The translations under genes were made by a program, and so were the position numbers. The notes beneath the pieces are model-generated. The model was not told where the DNA came from and did no database searches. It saw nothing but the letters and a program-made list of their open reading frames with translations. 64,000 nt of DNA from Streptomyces thermodiastaticus (GTDB lineage Bacteria > Actinomycetota > Actinomycetes > Streptomycetales > Streptomycetaceae): the NCBI RefSeq assembly GCF_014656135.1, contig NZ_BNBV01000024.1:34580-98579 (forward strand), written 5' to 3'. Below, in pieces: positions 45,297 to 52,151 of this stretch. Every line of letters begins with the position of its first letter. The stretch's first letter is position 1.

Positions 45297-46397
45297 TCAG
45301 GCGCCGGTCTTGGACTTCAGGGAGAACCGAACCGCCATGGTGTGCTCGACGCCGGACGCCGGGGAAGGGTCGCTCAGGTGCTTGATCTGAACCCCATCGG
45401 TCACGACTCCCGCACCGTCCAGGAAGCGGCCGGGCAGAGTCTGCGCAGCGTCGACGATGGCCTTCCGAACCTCGCCGGTCGGCAGGCTGAGCGCGTTGGT
45501 CTGGAACGCCACCTCGGCGATCACCTCGGTCGTGCGCTCACCCTTGACCGTGCGGGAGTCGTGCTTGACGCCCTTGACCCTGATCTGGAACTGACCGGTA
45601 CGGACACCGCCACCGGAGATGGGCATCAGGTTGACCGGTCCGCCGACGTCGACTCGGGCGCCAGCCTCGTAGGCCAGGCTTCCCGCTGCCTGCCGAAGCG
45701 CGTGCTCGGTCGGGTCGTTCTTCAGGGTCGGGATCGCGTCGAACACGGACACGCCCTGAACCTTGATCTCGTCGACTCCGACGCCGGGGGTCTCGGTCAT
45801 CTTGTCGCCGGGGACGTGAGAGCCGGGGATGTGCCAGCCTCGGGCCGTGATTGCGTTCGCCAGCTTCGGCCGGTCGAGCATCCGGGAGTACCGCTTGTTC
45901 CGGAAGACTCGGACGGTGACGCCTGCCGACTCGCGACCGCCAGTGAAGACGGTGGGGGAGTCCTGCACAACGACGACGGCTGCGTGATCGGTCTCGAAGG
46001 TGCGGACGTTGGCGAAGGTGGGGATCACCTCGACGTCGCTCGGGACGATGGCGCGGACAGCTTCGGCGATGCGCTCGGCAACGTGCTTGTCAGCGTGGGC
46101 CGGGGTGCGCTCCAGAGTGGCGAGCTTGCGCTTCGAGCCGTCCCGCAGGAGAGAGGTTCGCTCGACGTTGTGGAAGGCGGCGGCGAACGCCTCGGGGCTC
46201 ACGGAGTCGTCGCCTCGGCCCAGGGTGGCGCGATGGCCGTTCAGCTTCTCCTCGGCCTGAGCGGCTTCGGTGGCGAACCGCTCGACAGCCTCACGGGTGG
46301 ACAGCAGGTCGGACGCGTAGCCCTTGACCTTCTTGGCGTGCTCGGCCTCGGCCTGCTTGATGACGTCGGCGATGGTGTTGGTCTTGGTGGTAGCCAC
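45297..46397 (-). CDS. 366-residue protein of unknown function, element 2
   Basis: The largest non-integrase gene of the element, from GTG 46397 behind GAAGGAGACCCGAAC. Residues 1-115 are predicted coiled coil (IADVIKQAEAEHAKKVKGYA; EAVERFATEAAQAEEKLNGH; KHVAERIAEAVRAI). Residues 120-250 include FETDHAAVVVVQDSPTVFTG, VTVRVFRNKRYSRMLDRPKL and GWHIPGSHVPGDKM. The C-terminal part has GVRTGQFQIRVKGVKHDSR and TTEVIAEVAFQTNALSLP. It matches no capsid, primase or recombinase I know. It could be structural or DNA-binding. Confidence 0.65.
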   Translation of the reverse strand: MATTKTNTIADVIKQAEAEHAKKVKGYASDLLSTREAVERFATEAAQAEEKLNGHRATLGRGDDSVSPEAFAAAFHNVERTSLLRDGSKRKLATLERTPAHADKHVAERIAEAVRAIVPSDVEVIPTFANVRTFETDHAAVVVVQDSPTVFTGGRESAGVTVRVFRNKRYSRMLDRPKLANAITARGWHIPGSHVPGDKMTETPGVGVDEIKVQGVSVFDAIPTLKNDPTEHALRQAAGSLAYEAGARVDVGGPVNLMPISGGGVRTGQFQIRVKGVKHDSRTVKGERTTEVIAEVAFQTNALSLPTGEVRKAIVDAAQTLPGRFLDGAGVVTDGVQIKHLSDPSPASGVEHTMAVRFSLKSKTGA

Positions 46398-46470
46398 TGG
46401 TTCGGGTCTCCTTCGGTAGGTGTGGCGAGCCGGCGAACGGGCCGTGTGCCGTTCTCCGGGCATGAGAAAA

Positions 46471-46498
46471 CCCCCGTGGTCATCGGGACCAGAGGGGG
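46471..46498 (-). terminator. Terminator upstream of the 366-residue gene
   Basis: CCCCC/GGGGG arms with GGTC/GACC inside, followed on the minus strand by TTTT. It ends the transcript of the small genes at 46546-47197, or acts as an attenuator. Confidence 0.75.
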
Positions 46499-46545
46499 CG
46501 GGTGAGTCGGCGAGAGGGGCCGTTCTGTGGCTTCTCGCGGGGTGT

Positions 46546-46719
46546 TCAGTTGAGGGTGATCCAGCCGTCTTCGCTGCCGTGCTGCTCGGGCTCTTCGTCG
46601 GCTCCGTTGCCGTCGAGCACGTACAGGCGCTCTGTCTCGACCTCGGCTCGGTTGGGGATGAGTGCGCCAGGGTGGACGTCTCGGCCGTAGCTCGATCTCG
46701 TCGTTCCGTAGCGGCTCAC
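46546..46719 (-). CDS. Small acidic protein, element 2
   Basis: A 57-residue protein from GTG 46719, whose start overlaps the previous stop (GTGA). It ends in an acidic stretch (LDGNGADEEPEQHGSEDGWI). Unknown. Confidence 0.5.
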   Translation of the reverse strand: MSRYGTTRSSYGRDVHPGALIPNRAEVETERLYVLDGNGADEEPEQHGSEDGWITLN

Positions 46720-46967
46720 TGGCCATGCCTCGGCGAGTACCAGTGATCCCAGGCTTCCGCCCACTCGTCCCAGTTGTCGTAGATGAACTGCCGGTCGAGC
46801 ATGAGCTTCGGGGTGCAGTTCGAGTCGTAGTCCCAGGCGCCGGTCAGCTTCCGCAGGTCTCGCAGATGGAAGATGAAGGTGCGGACGAGGGCGTTGGACT
46901 GGCCGAGCCAGATTGCGGCGTTGCTGGTGCTTACCCAGTCTCCGCCGTTGTTGCGCTTCCAGCTCAT
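46716..46967 (-). CDS. Small DNA-binding-like protein, element 2
   Basis: An 83-residue protein starting at ATG 46967 (ATGA overlap with the AlpA-like gene). It contains WVSTSNAAIWLGQSNALVRTF and a Trp/Tyr-rich C-terminus (YDNWDEWAEAWDHWY). The first half resembles a helix-turn-helix. Unknown. Confidence 0.55.
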   Translation of the reverse strand: MSWKRNNGGDWVSTSNAAIWLGQSNALVRTFIFHLRDLRKLTGAWDYDSNCTPKLMLDRQFIYDNWDEWAEAWDHWYSPRHGQ

Positions 46968-47197
46968 CGGCCAGCCTCCCGCTTCTTGGCCAGCTCCTCG
47001 ACCTCGGCAAGCGGGTAGAGGACGGCGTGCCCGACCTTGATGGTCTGGATGGTCTCGGTCCGGTCGGCGCGACGGTTGCGCAGGGTTCCGGGGTGGAGTC
47101 CGAGGATCGATGCTGCGGTGATGCTGTCGACGTACTGGACGCCGTTGATGTTGTGCGTGTGCACTGGCAGTACTCCGTTCGTTGGATTGGTTGTCAT
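46964..47197 (-). CDS. AlpA/MerR-like helix-turn-helix protein (possible excisionase)
   Basis: A 77-residue protein from ATG 47197. YVDSITAASILGLHPGTLRN followed by KVGHAVLYPLAEVEELAKK is the HTH_17/excisionase pattern. It heads the leftward operon just below the long repeats, and could regulate it or act as directionality factor for the integrase. Confidence 0.75.
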   Translation of the reverse strand: MTTNPTNGVLPVHTHNINGVQYVDSITAASILGLHPGTLRNRRADRTETIQTIKVGHAVLYPLAEVEELAKKREAGR

Positions 47198-47218
47198 CAG
47201 GTGTTCGGGCCCAAGAGA

Positions 47219-47263
47219 GACACCCCCCGCCAGCACCAAGGAGGAGTGCCAGCGAGGGGTGTC
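47219..47263 (-). promoter_or_regulatory. Hairpin in the leader of the AlpA-like gene
   Basis: GACACCCC (47219-47226) pairs with GGGGTGTC (47256-47263), about 20 bp upstream of the start codon. It may regulate translation of the operon. Confidence 0.5.
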
Positions 47264-47408
47264 CGTGTCTCGTCCGTGGTGACAGTGCCCAGGCGACCAA
47301 CCTGCACGGACGAGACGGGGTGCGCCAGGAACCCGAACAGAACGAGCGCACCCACGAAGGGAGGAGTGAGAGGAGGTCTTGACAAGGGTGAGTCAGTGTG
47401 GTAACGGC

Positions 47409-47891
47409 CCTCATCTACTCATACGGAGAACGATCTTGGTTTTGGCAACAATCTGCCGAAACTGAGACGTGAATCACATGTCATCAGGAGGGATCGCCAA
47501 GAAGAAGGGGCCCGACCCGCAGGCCGGGCGAGCGAGGAGCGGAACCCTCTACTTACTGATACGGAGCTCGACCCTCGCTTGTTGCTCTCGATCGCGAGAT
47601 TGAGACGGAGGTCACGTTGACAGTCGAGCCTTGATGTGCTCCTACCAAGAAGGATGCAGCCGGAGGGGTGATGGTCAGGACGCTTCAGCCGTGACGCCGG
47701 TCACTCGCCAGTCCCCGCAGCGAACGACCCTCTACTTACTGGTGGCAGCGAGCGGCCCGGAAGTCAGGGTGATCCGTCGAGACTGAGACGGAGGTCACGT
47801 TGTCGACATCGGGCCGGTGTGGTAACGAGCCTCTACATGTAAAGAGCCAGATGATCATGAAGTTGTCCGCATCGAATCCGAAACTGAGACG
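47409..47891. repeat. Four long imperfect repeats upstream of the element 2 operon
   Basis: Four units begin CCTC(T)AC at 47409, 47546, 47729 and 47830. Each has TGAGACG 54-55 bp further on (47463, 47601, 47784, 47885), followed by a GGTCACGTTG- or TCACATG-type block. The outer units 1 and 4 also share TGTGGTAACG before the first block; the inner units 2 and 3 share CTCTACTTACTG. The 47198-47955 interval has no gene. Confidence 0.75.
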
Positions 47892-47906
47892 CGGCTCACA
47901 TGAAGA

Positions 47907-47939
47907 GACCCCCACCGGCAAGGGGCGCCAGTAGGGGTC
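47907..47939 (-). terminator. Terminator after the LRRLPW gene of element 2
   Basis: GACCCC (47907-47912) pairs with GGGGTC (47934-47939), with CGCC/GGCG-type inner bases, 17 bp past the stop. Confidence 0.65.
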
Positions 47940-47955
47940 ACGGTCGAGCGGGAGG

Positions 47956-48297
47956 CTACGCGCCCAGGTCTCGGCGCAGCGTCTTGCCGACTTCCAGCGC
48001 CTCGGGGTCAATGCCCAGCCGTTCGCCCCGGAGTCGTGCCACCTCGACCGCATCGGCGACGGCACGGGCCAGGTAGCGAACGGCCATCTTCAGCTCGGCT
48101 CGGGACGCGCGGACATCGTCGGCAAGGGTGTCCGCTCGCTCGGCGTCCACCTCGGCCGTGGTCAACATCCCCTCTTCCATCGCATCCGCCATCTCGGCCA
48201 GGAAGGAACCACCCTCGCCGGTCACCAGATACGCGGGCTTGCCGTCCTCGGTCCAGGGGAGTCGGCGGAGTCGTGCGGCTGGCATCATCTCGGTCAT
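47956..48297 (-). CDS. LRRLPW/GKPAYL protein (element 2)
   Basis: A 113-residue protein from ATG 48297, with AAGGAG 9 bp upstream. It shares LRRLPW...GKPAYL, the EEGMLTTAEV helix and VARLRGERLG with the protein at 30388-30690. It is divergent from a GntR gene, as in element 1. Its function is unknown, and conservation in two otherwise different elements suggests a regulatory partner of GntR. Confidence 0.8.
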   Translation of the reverse strand: MTEMMPAARLRRLPWTEDGKPAYLVTGEGGSFLAEMADAMEEGMLTTAEVDAERADTLADDVRASRAELKMAVRYLARAVADAVEVARLRGERLGIDPEALEVGKTLRRDLGA

Positions 48298-48387
48298 CGT
48301 CCTGCACTCCTTGCAGTGCTCGGCGTAGAGCCTCGGTCGGGTCGCTTCCGGCCGGGGCTCGCTCTGTTCTGAGCGGCTTCCAGTGTG

Positions 48388-48423
48388 CCGCAGCATGACG
48401 CAGTTGTCCGCAGCATGGCGCAG
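48388..48423. promoter_or_regulatory. Tandem operator-like repeat between divergent genes
   Basis: CCGCAGCATGrCGCAG occurs at 48388-48403 and 48408-48423, exactly 20 bp (two helical turns) apart. It lies in the intergenic region of the GntR/LRRLPW pair and is a good candidate for the GntR binding site. Confidence 0.6.
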
Positions 48424-48465
48424 CCCGACCGAGCAGACTCCGCTACGCCGCCGCAGGATGAGCGC

Positions 48466-48726
48466 ATGACCGAGGAGAGTGCAGAGCTTCCGCTGTACCG
48501 GTGGCAGGAGATCGCCCAGGACTTGACGGAGCAGATCAGGAGCGGACGCCTACCGGTCGGCGCTCGGCTTCCTGGTGAGCGTCTGCTCTGCGAGGAGTAC
48601 GGGGATGCACTCGGGACCGTGAGGCGTGCCGTCCGGGAGCTACGGGAACAAGGGCTCATCGGCTCCGTACCGGCCAAGGGAACGTACGTGCTCAGGAAGC
48701 CGCAGACCCCGCCTGCCGGTGAGTGA
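48466..48726 (+). CDS. Minimal GntR-type repressor (element 2)
   Basis: An 86-residue protein from ATG 48466. It is only a GntR winged helix: PLYRWQEIAQDLTEQIRSGR, LPVGARLPGERLLCEEYGDA, GTVRRAVRELREQGLIG. There is no effector domain. It is convergent with the integrase gene and divergent from the LRRLPW gene. It is paralogous in architecture, not closely in sequence, to the element 1 repressor. Confidence 0.87.
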   Translation: MTEESAELPLYRWQEIAQDLTEQIRSGRLPVGARLPGERLLCEEYGDALGTVRRAVRELREQGLIGSVPAKGTYVLRKPQTPPAGE

Positions 48727-48779
48727 CAGACGAGGTCCGGTTACGTTGGGTCGACGGCCGGCTGAGCGGAGCGTAGTCG

Positions 48780-50414
48780 TCAGAGCGTTGCCGTCCGCTC
48801 CCTGAGTGCGTCGTAGAAGTTCCTCGGCATGGTGAGCTCGACCCTCCCGAACGTGCGCCGGAACAGTCCCTCCGTCTCTCCGAGGGTGACGAGCGGAAGC
48901 GTCTCGGGAAGCTCCTCGCCGTGGACGATGGCGCGTACGCCGGACTCCCGAAGCTCCTTGTTCCTGTCGGCCGGATCGGTCAGCCGCTCGAACCGCTCCC
49001 GGTAGGTCTCGCCGGTCGGCTCGTCCTCCCACCTGTCCGGCTCGCTCGGGGTCGAGAGCAGGGCTTCGCGCCGAGACTCCAGCCGAAGGAAGCTCTCCCG
49101 GTACTCCTTCTTACCGAGCTCCGAGGAGTAGAGACCCGCTTCCCTGTCCTCCCGCAGCTCGGCCAGTGCTCGCGTGACGTCCTCGATCGCTGCCCGGTTA
49201 TCGGTACCGGGGATGAACCTGCGCTTCACGACTTCCAGGTGCCCGACCGACTGAAGGAACGCGTCCGTGACGGTCGACTCCAGGACGTCCGCCCGGATCG
49301 CTTGGTTCTGCCCGCACTCGGCGCCACCGATGTTCCGGGAGCTGCACCGGTAGTACATCCAGTTGCGGCCGTTGTTCCGGTACATCGCTCGGCCGCAGAC
49401 GCAGAACGCCACCTGAAGGAGCGGGCTCCTGTCGTAGCGGTTGCCCGCGTTCGGTCGAGCGTTCTCCGTGAGCTTGGCCTGAAGCGCGTCCCACTCGGCC
49501 CGAGTAAGCAGGGGTTCGGCACGCTGCAACGGCTGTCCCTCGGAGTCCCTGACGAGCCGCGTACGGGTCTCCTTCTTGCCGTTCGGTAGCTCTACCTCCT
49601 CGGTCATCTCGACCTGTCCGAGGAGCGTGTGAGACCGGAGCATCTTCGTAAGGTTGCCGACCCTCCAGAGCGCACCCTTCGGCTCCTTGCCTGCCCGGAT
49701 TCGTTGGGCGTCCAGGGAGCTCGGAACCTTCTCCTCGTTCAGCCACCGGCACACGGCGTTGATCGCGTCTCCGTCCTCGACGATGCGCCGGACGATCTCC
49801 CGCAGCGTTGTTGCCGTGGCCGTGCCGTACTCGTCCGGGACCAGCTTCCAGCCGTCGCCCTCGGAGTCCTTCTCTGCCCGGTAGCCGTACGGCACGAAGC
49901 CACCGCGCCACCTGCCGGAGCGCATGAGGTGAGCGAACGACGACTTCGCCCGGAACTTGATCGCCTCCAACTCCCCCTCGGCGAACGCAGCGATCAGAGA
50001 GAGAAGGATCTTCCCCATCGGCGAGGAGGGATCGAAGCCGTCTTCAGCAGAGGTGACCCGCTTCCCGTTCGCGGCGGCCCACTCCATGAGCTGATGGGTG
50101 TGGATGACTCGGCGAGAGATGCGGTCGAGCTTCCAGGCGCAAGCGATGTCCCATTCACCCGCTCGGCTCGCCTCCCACGCTCGACGCTCCTCGACCTCGG
50201 AGACGTCCTTACCGATGGTGGAGGGGAGCCACTTCCCGAGCTCGGGACGCTGCCACGGGGGAACCGCTCCCGATACGTCGGTGTCCTCGGCCCACCCGAT
50301 CACCTCATGCCCGTTGCGCTGCGCCCATGCCTCGATGCTCGCGCGCTGCCGTACGACCGACGTGCTCTCGTCCGTCGCCCTGCTCAGTCGGACGATCCCC
50401 AGTACCCGCGCCAC
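48780..50414 (-). CDS. Large serine integrase of element 2
   Basis: A 544-residue large serine recombinase from GTG 50414 (GGAGA upstream). Resolvase domain: GIVRLSRATDESTSVVRQR with nucleophile Ser11; AWKLDRISRRVIH and LLSLIAAFAEGELEAIKFR. The recombinase domain has GFVPYGYRAEKDSEGDGW. The zinc ribbon is FCVCGRAMYRN...RC...C. A long coiled coil follows (DVTRALAELREDREAGLYSS), with a C-terminal tail. It differs widely from the element 1 integrase, as expected from their different att sites. It appears intact. Confidence 0.95.
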   Translation of the reverse strand: MARVLGIVRLSRATDESTSVVRQRASIEAWAQRNGHEVIGWAEDTDVSGAVPPWQRPELGKWLPSTIGKDVSEVEERRAWEASRAGEWDIACAWKLDRISRRVIHTHQLMEWAAANGKRVTSAEDGFDPSSPMGKILLSLIAAFAEGELEAIKFRAKSSFAHLMRSGRWRGGFVPYGYRAEKDSEGDGWKLVPDEYGTATATTLREIVRRIVEDGDAINAVCRWLNEEKVPSSLDAQRIRAGKEPKGALWRVGNLTKMLRSHTLLGQVEMTEEVELPNGKKETRTRLVRDSEGQPLQRAEPLLTRAEWDALQAKLTENARPNAGNRYDRSPLLQVAFCVCGRAMYRNNGRNWMYYRCSSRNIGGAECGQNQAIRADVLESTVTDAFLQSVGHLEVVKRRFIPGTDNRAAIEDVTRALAELREDREAGLYSSELGKKEYRESFLRLESRREALLSTPSEPDRWEDEPTGETYRERFERLTDPADRNKELRESGVRAIVHGEELPETLPLVTLGETEGLFRRTFGRVELTMPRNFYDALRERTATL

Positions 50415-50456
50415 TGCCTGTCTCTCCTGTCGTGCTCTCGTTCGATGATGGGGGAG

Positions 50457-50484
50457 GGGGAGGCCAGCGAGAGCCGACCTCCCC
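50457..50484 (-). terminator. Terminator after the 313-residue gene
   Basis: GGGGAGG (50457-50463) pairs with CCTCCCC (50478-50484), in the 113-bp gap between the unknown gene and the integrase. Confidence 0.6.
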
Positions 50485-50527
50485 GTGACGCTGGACACGC
50501 GAAGCCTCTTCGCGGTCCTCGCTGGTC

Positions 50528-51469
50528 TCAGAGACCGGCCGCCTGTCGCAGTGCCTCGACGGACACGGCCACCTCCTCGAAGTCGGGCTCAGTCGTGATG
50601 CAGTCCGAGACGTAGAGGCTGAAGACCTTCCGGCCATCCGGGGTGACACCCTCGACAGACAGTCCGCCGTCCTCCCCTTCCAGTGCCTCGACGCCGAGCG
50701 GGACGAGTCGGCGCAGAGCATCGGCGAGCAAGGCGTCATGCAGCGTGGCGCCACCGTCAGACAGGGTGACGTCCTCGATTGCCGGGGGAGAGATGAGGAC
50801 GCCGGTACCGGCGATCACGTCAACGATCGCAGTGAAGGGGTGAAGGTCGATCACCTGTCCTGCCTCGGACTCCAGCCACTCGGTCCGGAGAATGTCCCGG
50901 TGCAGTCCCCCGTGACCGGCAGGGAGGATGCAGGGGAGGCGGTGACGGCCAGGGCCCGGACGCTCCCACCCGGAACGGCGAGTGCCGCAAGGGTTGGACT
51001 CCTCGGCGTCAAGGAAGGCGGCGACGGTGGGGAAGTGCCGGTCAACGAACGCAGCCGCTCGCTCCTCCTCGGCCGCCTCGGGCTCGACCTTGCGCAGACG
51101 CTCGAAGGTGGAGCCGGGGTAGACCGTGACGGTGTTGCGCTTGCCGTCGAAGAGGTACGTCACCCGAAGCTGTCCCAGGTTGTTGCCTACCTCCTCGACG
51201 GCCGTAACCGTGCCCTCCCCCTCGTAGAAGCGCAGGGTGTCCCCCTCGCTCAGGTACTCCGCACGGACCGACTCCCACCGCTGGTCTTCGAGCACTCGGG
51301 CCGCAACCTCCCGAGCCTGCCGGTACGTGCCGACCTGCCGGACGCGGTTGTCGTGCGCTACCTCGACGTGCCAGACGTTCCCTTCCTTGCGCGCCGTGGC
51401 TACGACCTGCCCGCTCTTGTTGGTGGCGAAGTAGCTTCCGGCCGCTTCCTTGCCCCAGGTGAGTTCCAT
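50528..51469 (-). CDS. 313-residue unknown protein next to attR of element 2
   Basis: It starts at ATG 51469 with GGGAGG 7 bp upstream, only 21 bp from the attR arm. The N-terminal part has a small beta domain (FATNKSGQVVATARKEGNVW, HVEVAHDNRVRQVGTYRQA). A second domain is TLRFYEGEGTVTAVEEV with VTYLFDGKRNTVTVYPGS (barrel-like). It also contains CGTRRSGWERPGPGRHRLPC and HGGLHRDILRTEW. No family is recognised. Its place beside integrase and att suggests a role in integration, maintenance or host interaction, which is unproven. Confidence 0.65.
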   Translation of the reverse strand: MELTWGKEAAGSYFATNKSGQVVATARKEGNVWHVEVAHDNRVRQVGTYRQAREVAARVLEDQRWESVRAEYLSEGDTLRFYEGEGTVTAVEEVGNNLGQLRVTYLFDGKRNTVTVYPGSTFERLRKVEPEAAEEERAAAFVDRHFPTVAAFLDAEESNPCGTRRSGWERPGPGRHRLPCILPAGHGGLHRDILRTEWLESEAGQVIDLHPFTAIVDVIAGTGVLISPPAIEDVTLSDGGATLHDALLADALRRLVPLGVEALEGEDGGLSVEGVTPDGRKVFSLYVSDCITTEPDFEEVAVSVEALRQAAGL

Positions 51470-51489
51470 GTGACTGCCTCCCGATCTTG

Positions 51490-51515
51490 GGAGTAAGTCC
51501 GTCTGACTCGACGAG
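51490..51515. other. attR of element 2
   Basis: The arm GGAGTAAGTC (51490-51499) and the core CTCGACGAG (51507-51515) are followed by comM sequence. With attL this rebuilds an attP of 48 bp with perfect 10-bp inverted outer arms. The centre of symmetry falls on GA within the core. Confidence 0.85.
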
Positions 51516-52151
51516 GCCGCCGAGTTCAGCAGCCACGCCCTGGACGCCCTGCGCCAGCCCCTGGAGTGCGGGCACGTGGTGGTCGCCCGCAGCGCGGGGG
51601 TGGTCCGCTTCCCGGCGCGGTTCCTGATGGTTCTCGCCGCCAACCCGTGCCCCTGCGGCCGGTTCTCGCTGCGGGACGGCTCCTGCGAGTGCCCGCCCTC
51701 CGCGATCCGCCGCTACCAGGCCCGGCTGTCCGGGCCGCTGCTGGACCGGGTCGACCTGCGGGTCGAGGTCGACCCGGTGACCCGGGAGGAGCTGGCCCGG
51801 GGCGGCGCGCGCGGCGAGTCCACCGCCACGGTCGCCGACCGGGTGCGCGCCGCCCGGGAACGCGCCGCGGCACGGCTCGCCGGCACTCCCTGGCGCACCA
51901 ACAGCGAGGTGCCCGGACGGGAACTGCGCAGCCGCTGGCAGGCGGCCCCCGGCGCGCTGGACGAGGCGGAACGCGGGCTGGAGCGCGGCCTGCTGACCGC
52001 CCGCGGGCTCGACCGTGTGCTCCGCGTCGCTTGGACGGTCGCGGACCTCGCCGGCCACGACCGCCCGGACGCCGGCGACGTGGCCCTGGCCCTGCAACTG
52101 CGCACCGGCGTGCCGCGCGGGGTGCCCATGACCCTCGAAGGTGCGGCATGA
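51507..52151 (+). pseudogene. comM: comM fragment 3: codons 328-541
   Basis: The 3' part of comM: LDEAAEFSSHALDALRQPLE, the zinc-like NPCPCGRF...CECPP motif, RYQARLSGPLLDRVDLRVEV (sensor region), and the C-terminal helical domain ending VPMTLEGAA. It is in frame with fragments 1 and 2. Its last codon overlaps the dprA start. With the promoter of the operon cut off by 22 kb of inserted DNA, this piece and dprA depend on element 2 or internal promoters. Confidence 0.93.

Larger units (their letters stand above)
39843..51515. mobile_element. Integrative element 2: serine-integrase island (about 11.66 kb)
   Basis: The boundaries are set by the 9-bp core CTCGACGAG at both ends and by restoration of FLDEAAEF in comM. 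Contents: a long leftward block (HNH, zinc-ribbon, GIY-YIG, winged helix, membrane DUF2637-like, unknown 366-residue protein, AlpA-like protein), four long repeats, an LRRLPW protein divergent from a GntR repressor, the integrase and a 313-residue unknown. There is no recognisable capsid, FtsK/TraB transfer protein, RepSA or relaxase. So it is neither a typical AICE nor a full prophage. GC content is close to the host, unlike element 1. Confidence 0.85.

Noticed and set aside
47409..47891. CRISPR-like array
   Set aside because: Only four imperfect units, two conserved blocks per unit at 55 bp, inter-unit distances of 101-183 bp, and no cas genes.
29945..51515. One large composite element inserted once in comM
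   Set aside because: An 82-codon, in-phase and undecayed piece of comM (39597-39842) lies between the two islands, and each island has its own integrase and its own matching att arms.
39843..51515. Element 2 as a pSAM2-type actinomycete integrative and conjugative element
   Set aside because: It has a serine rather than tyrosine integrase, does not target a tRNA gene, and shows no FtsK/TraB-type translocase or RepSA-type initiator. Only the GntR repressor and Spd-like membrane protein are shared themes.
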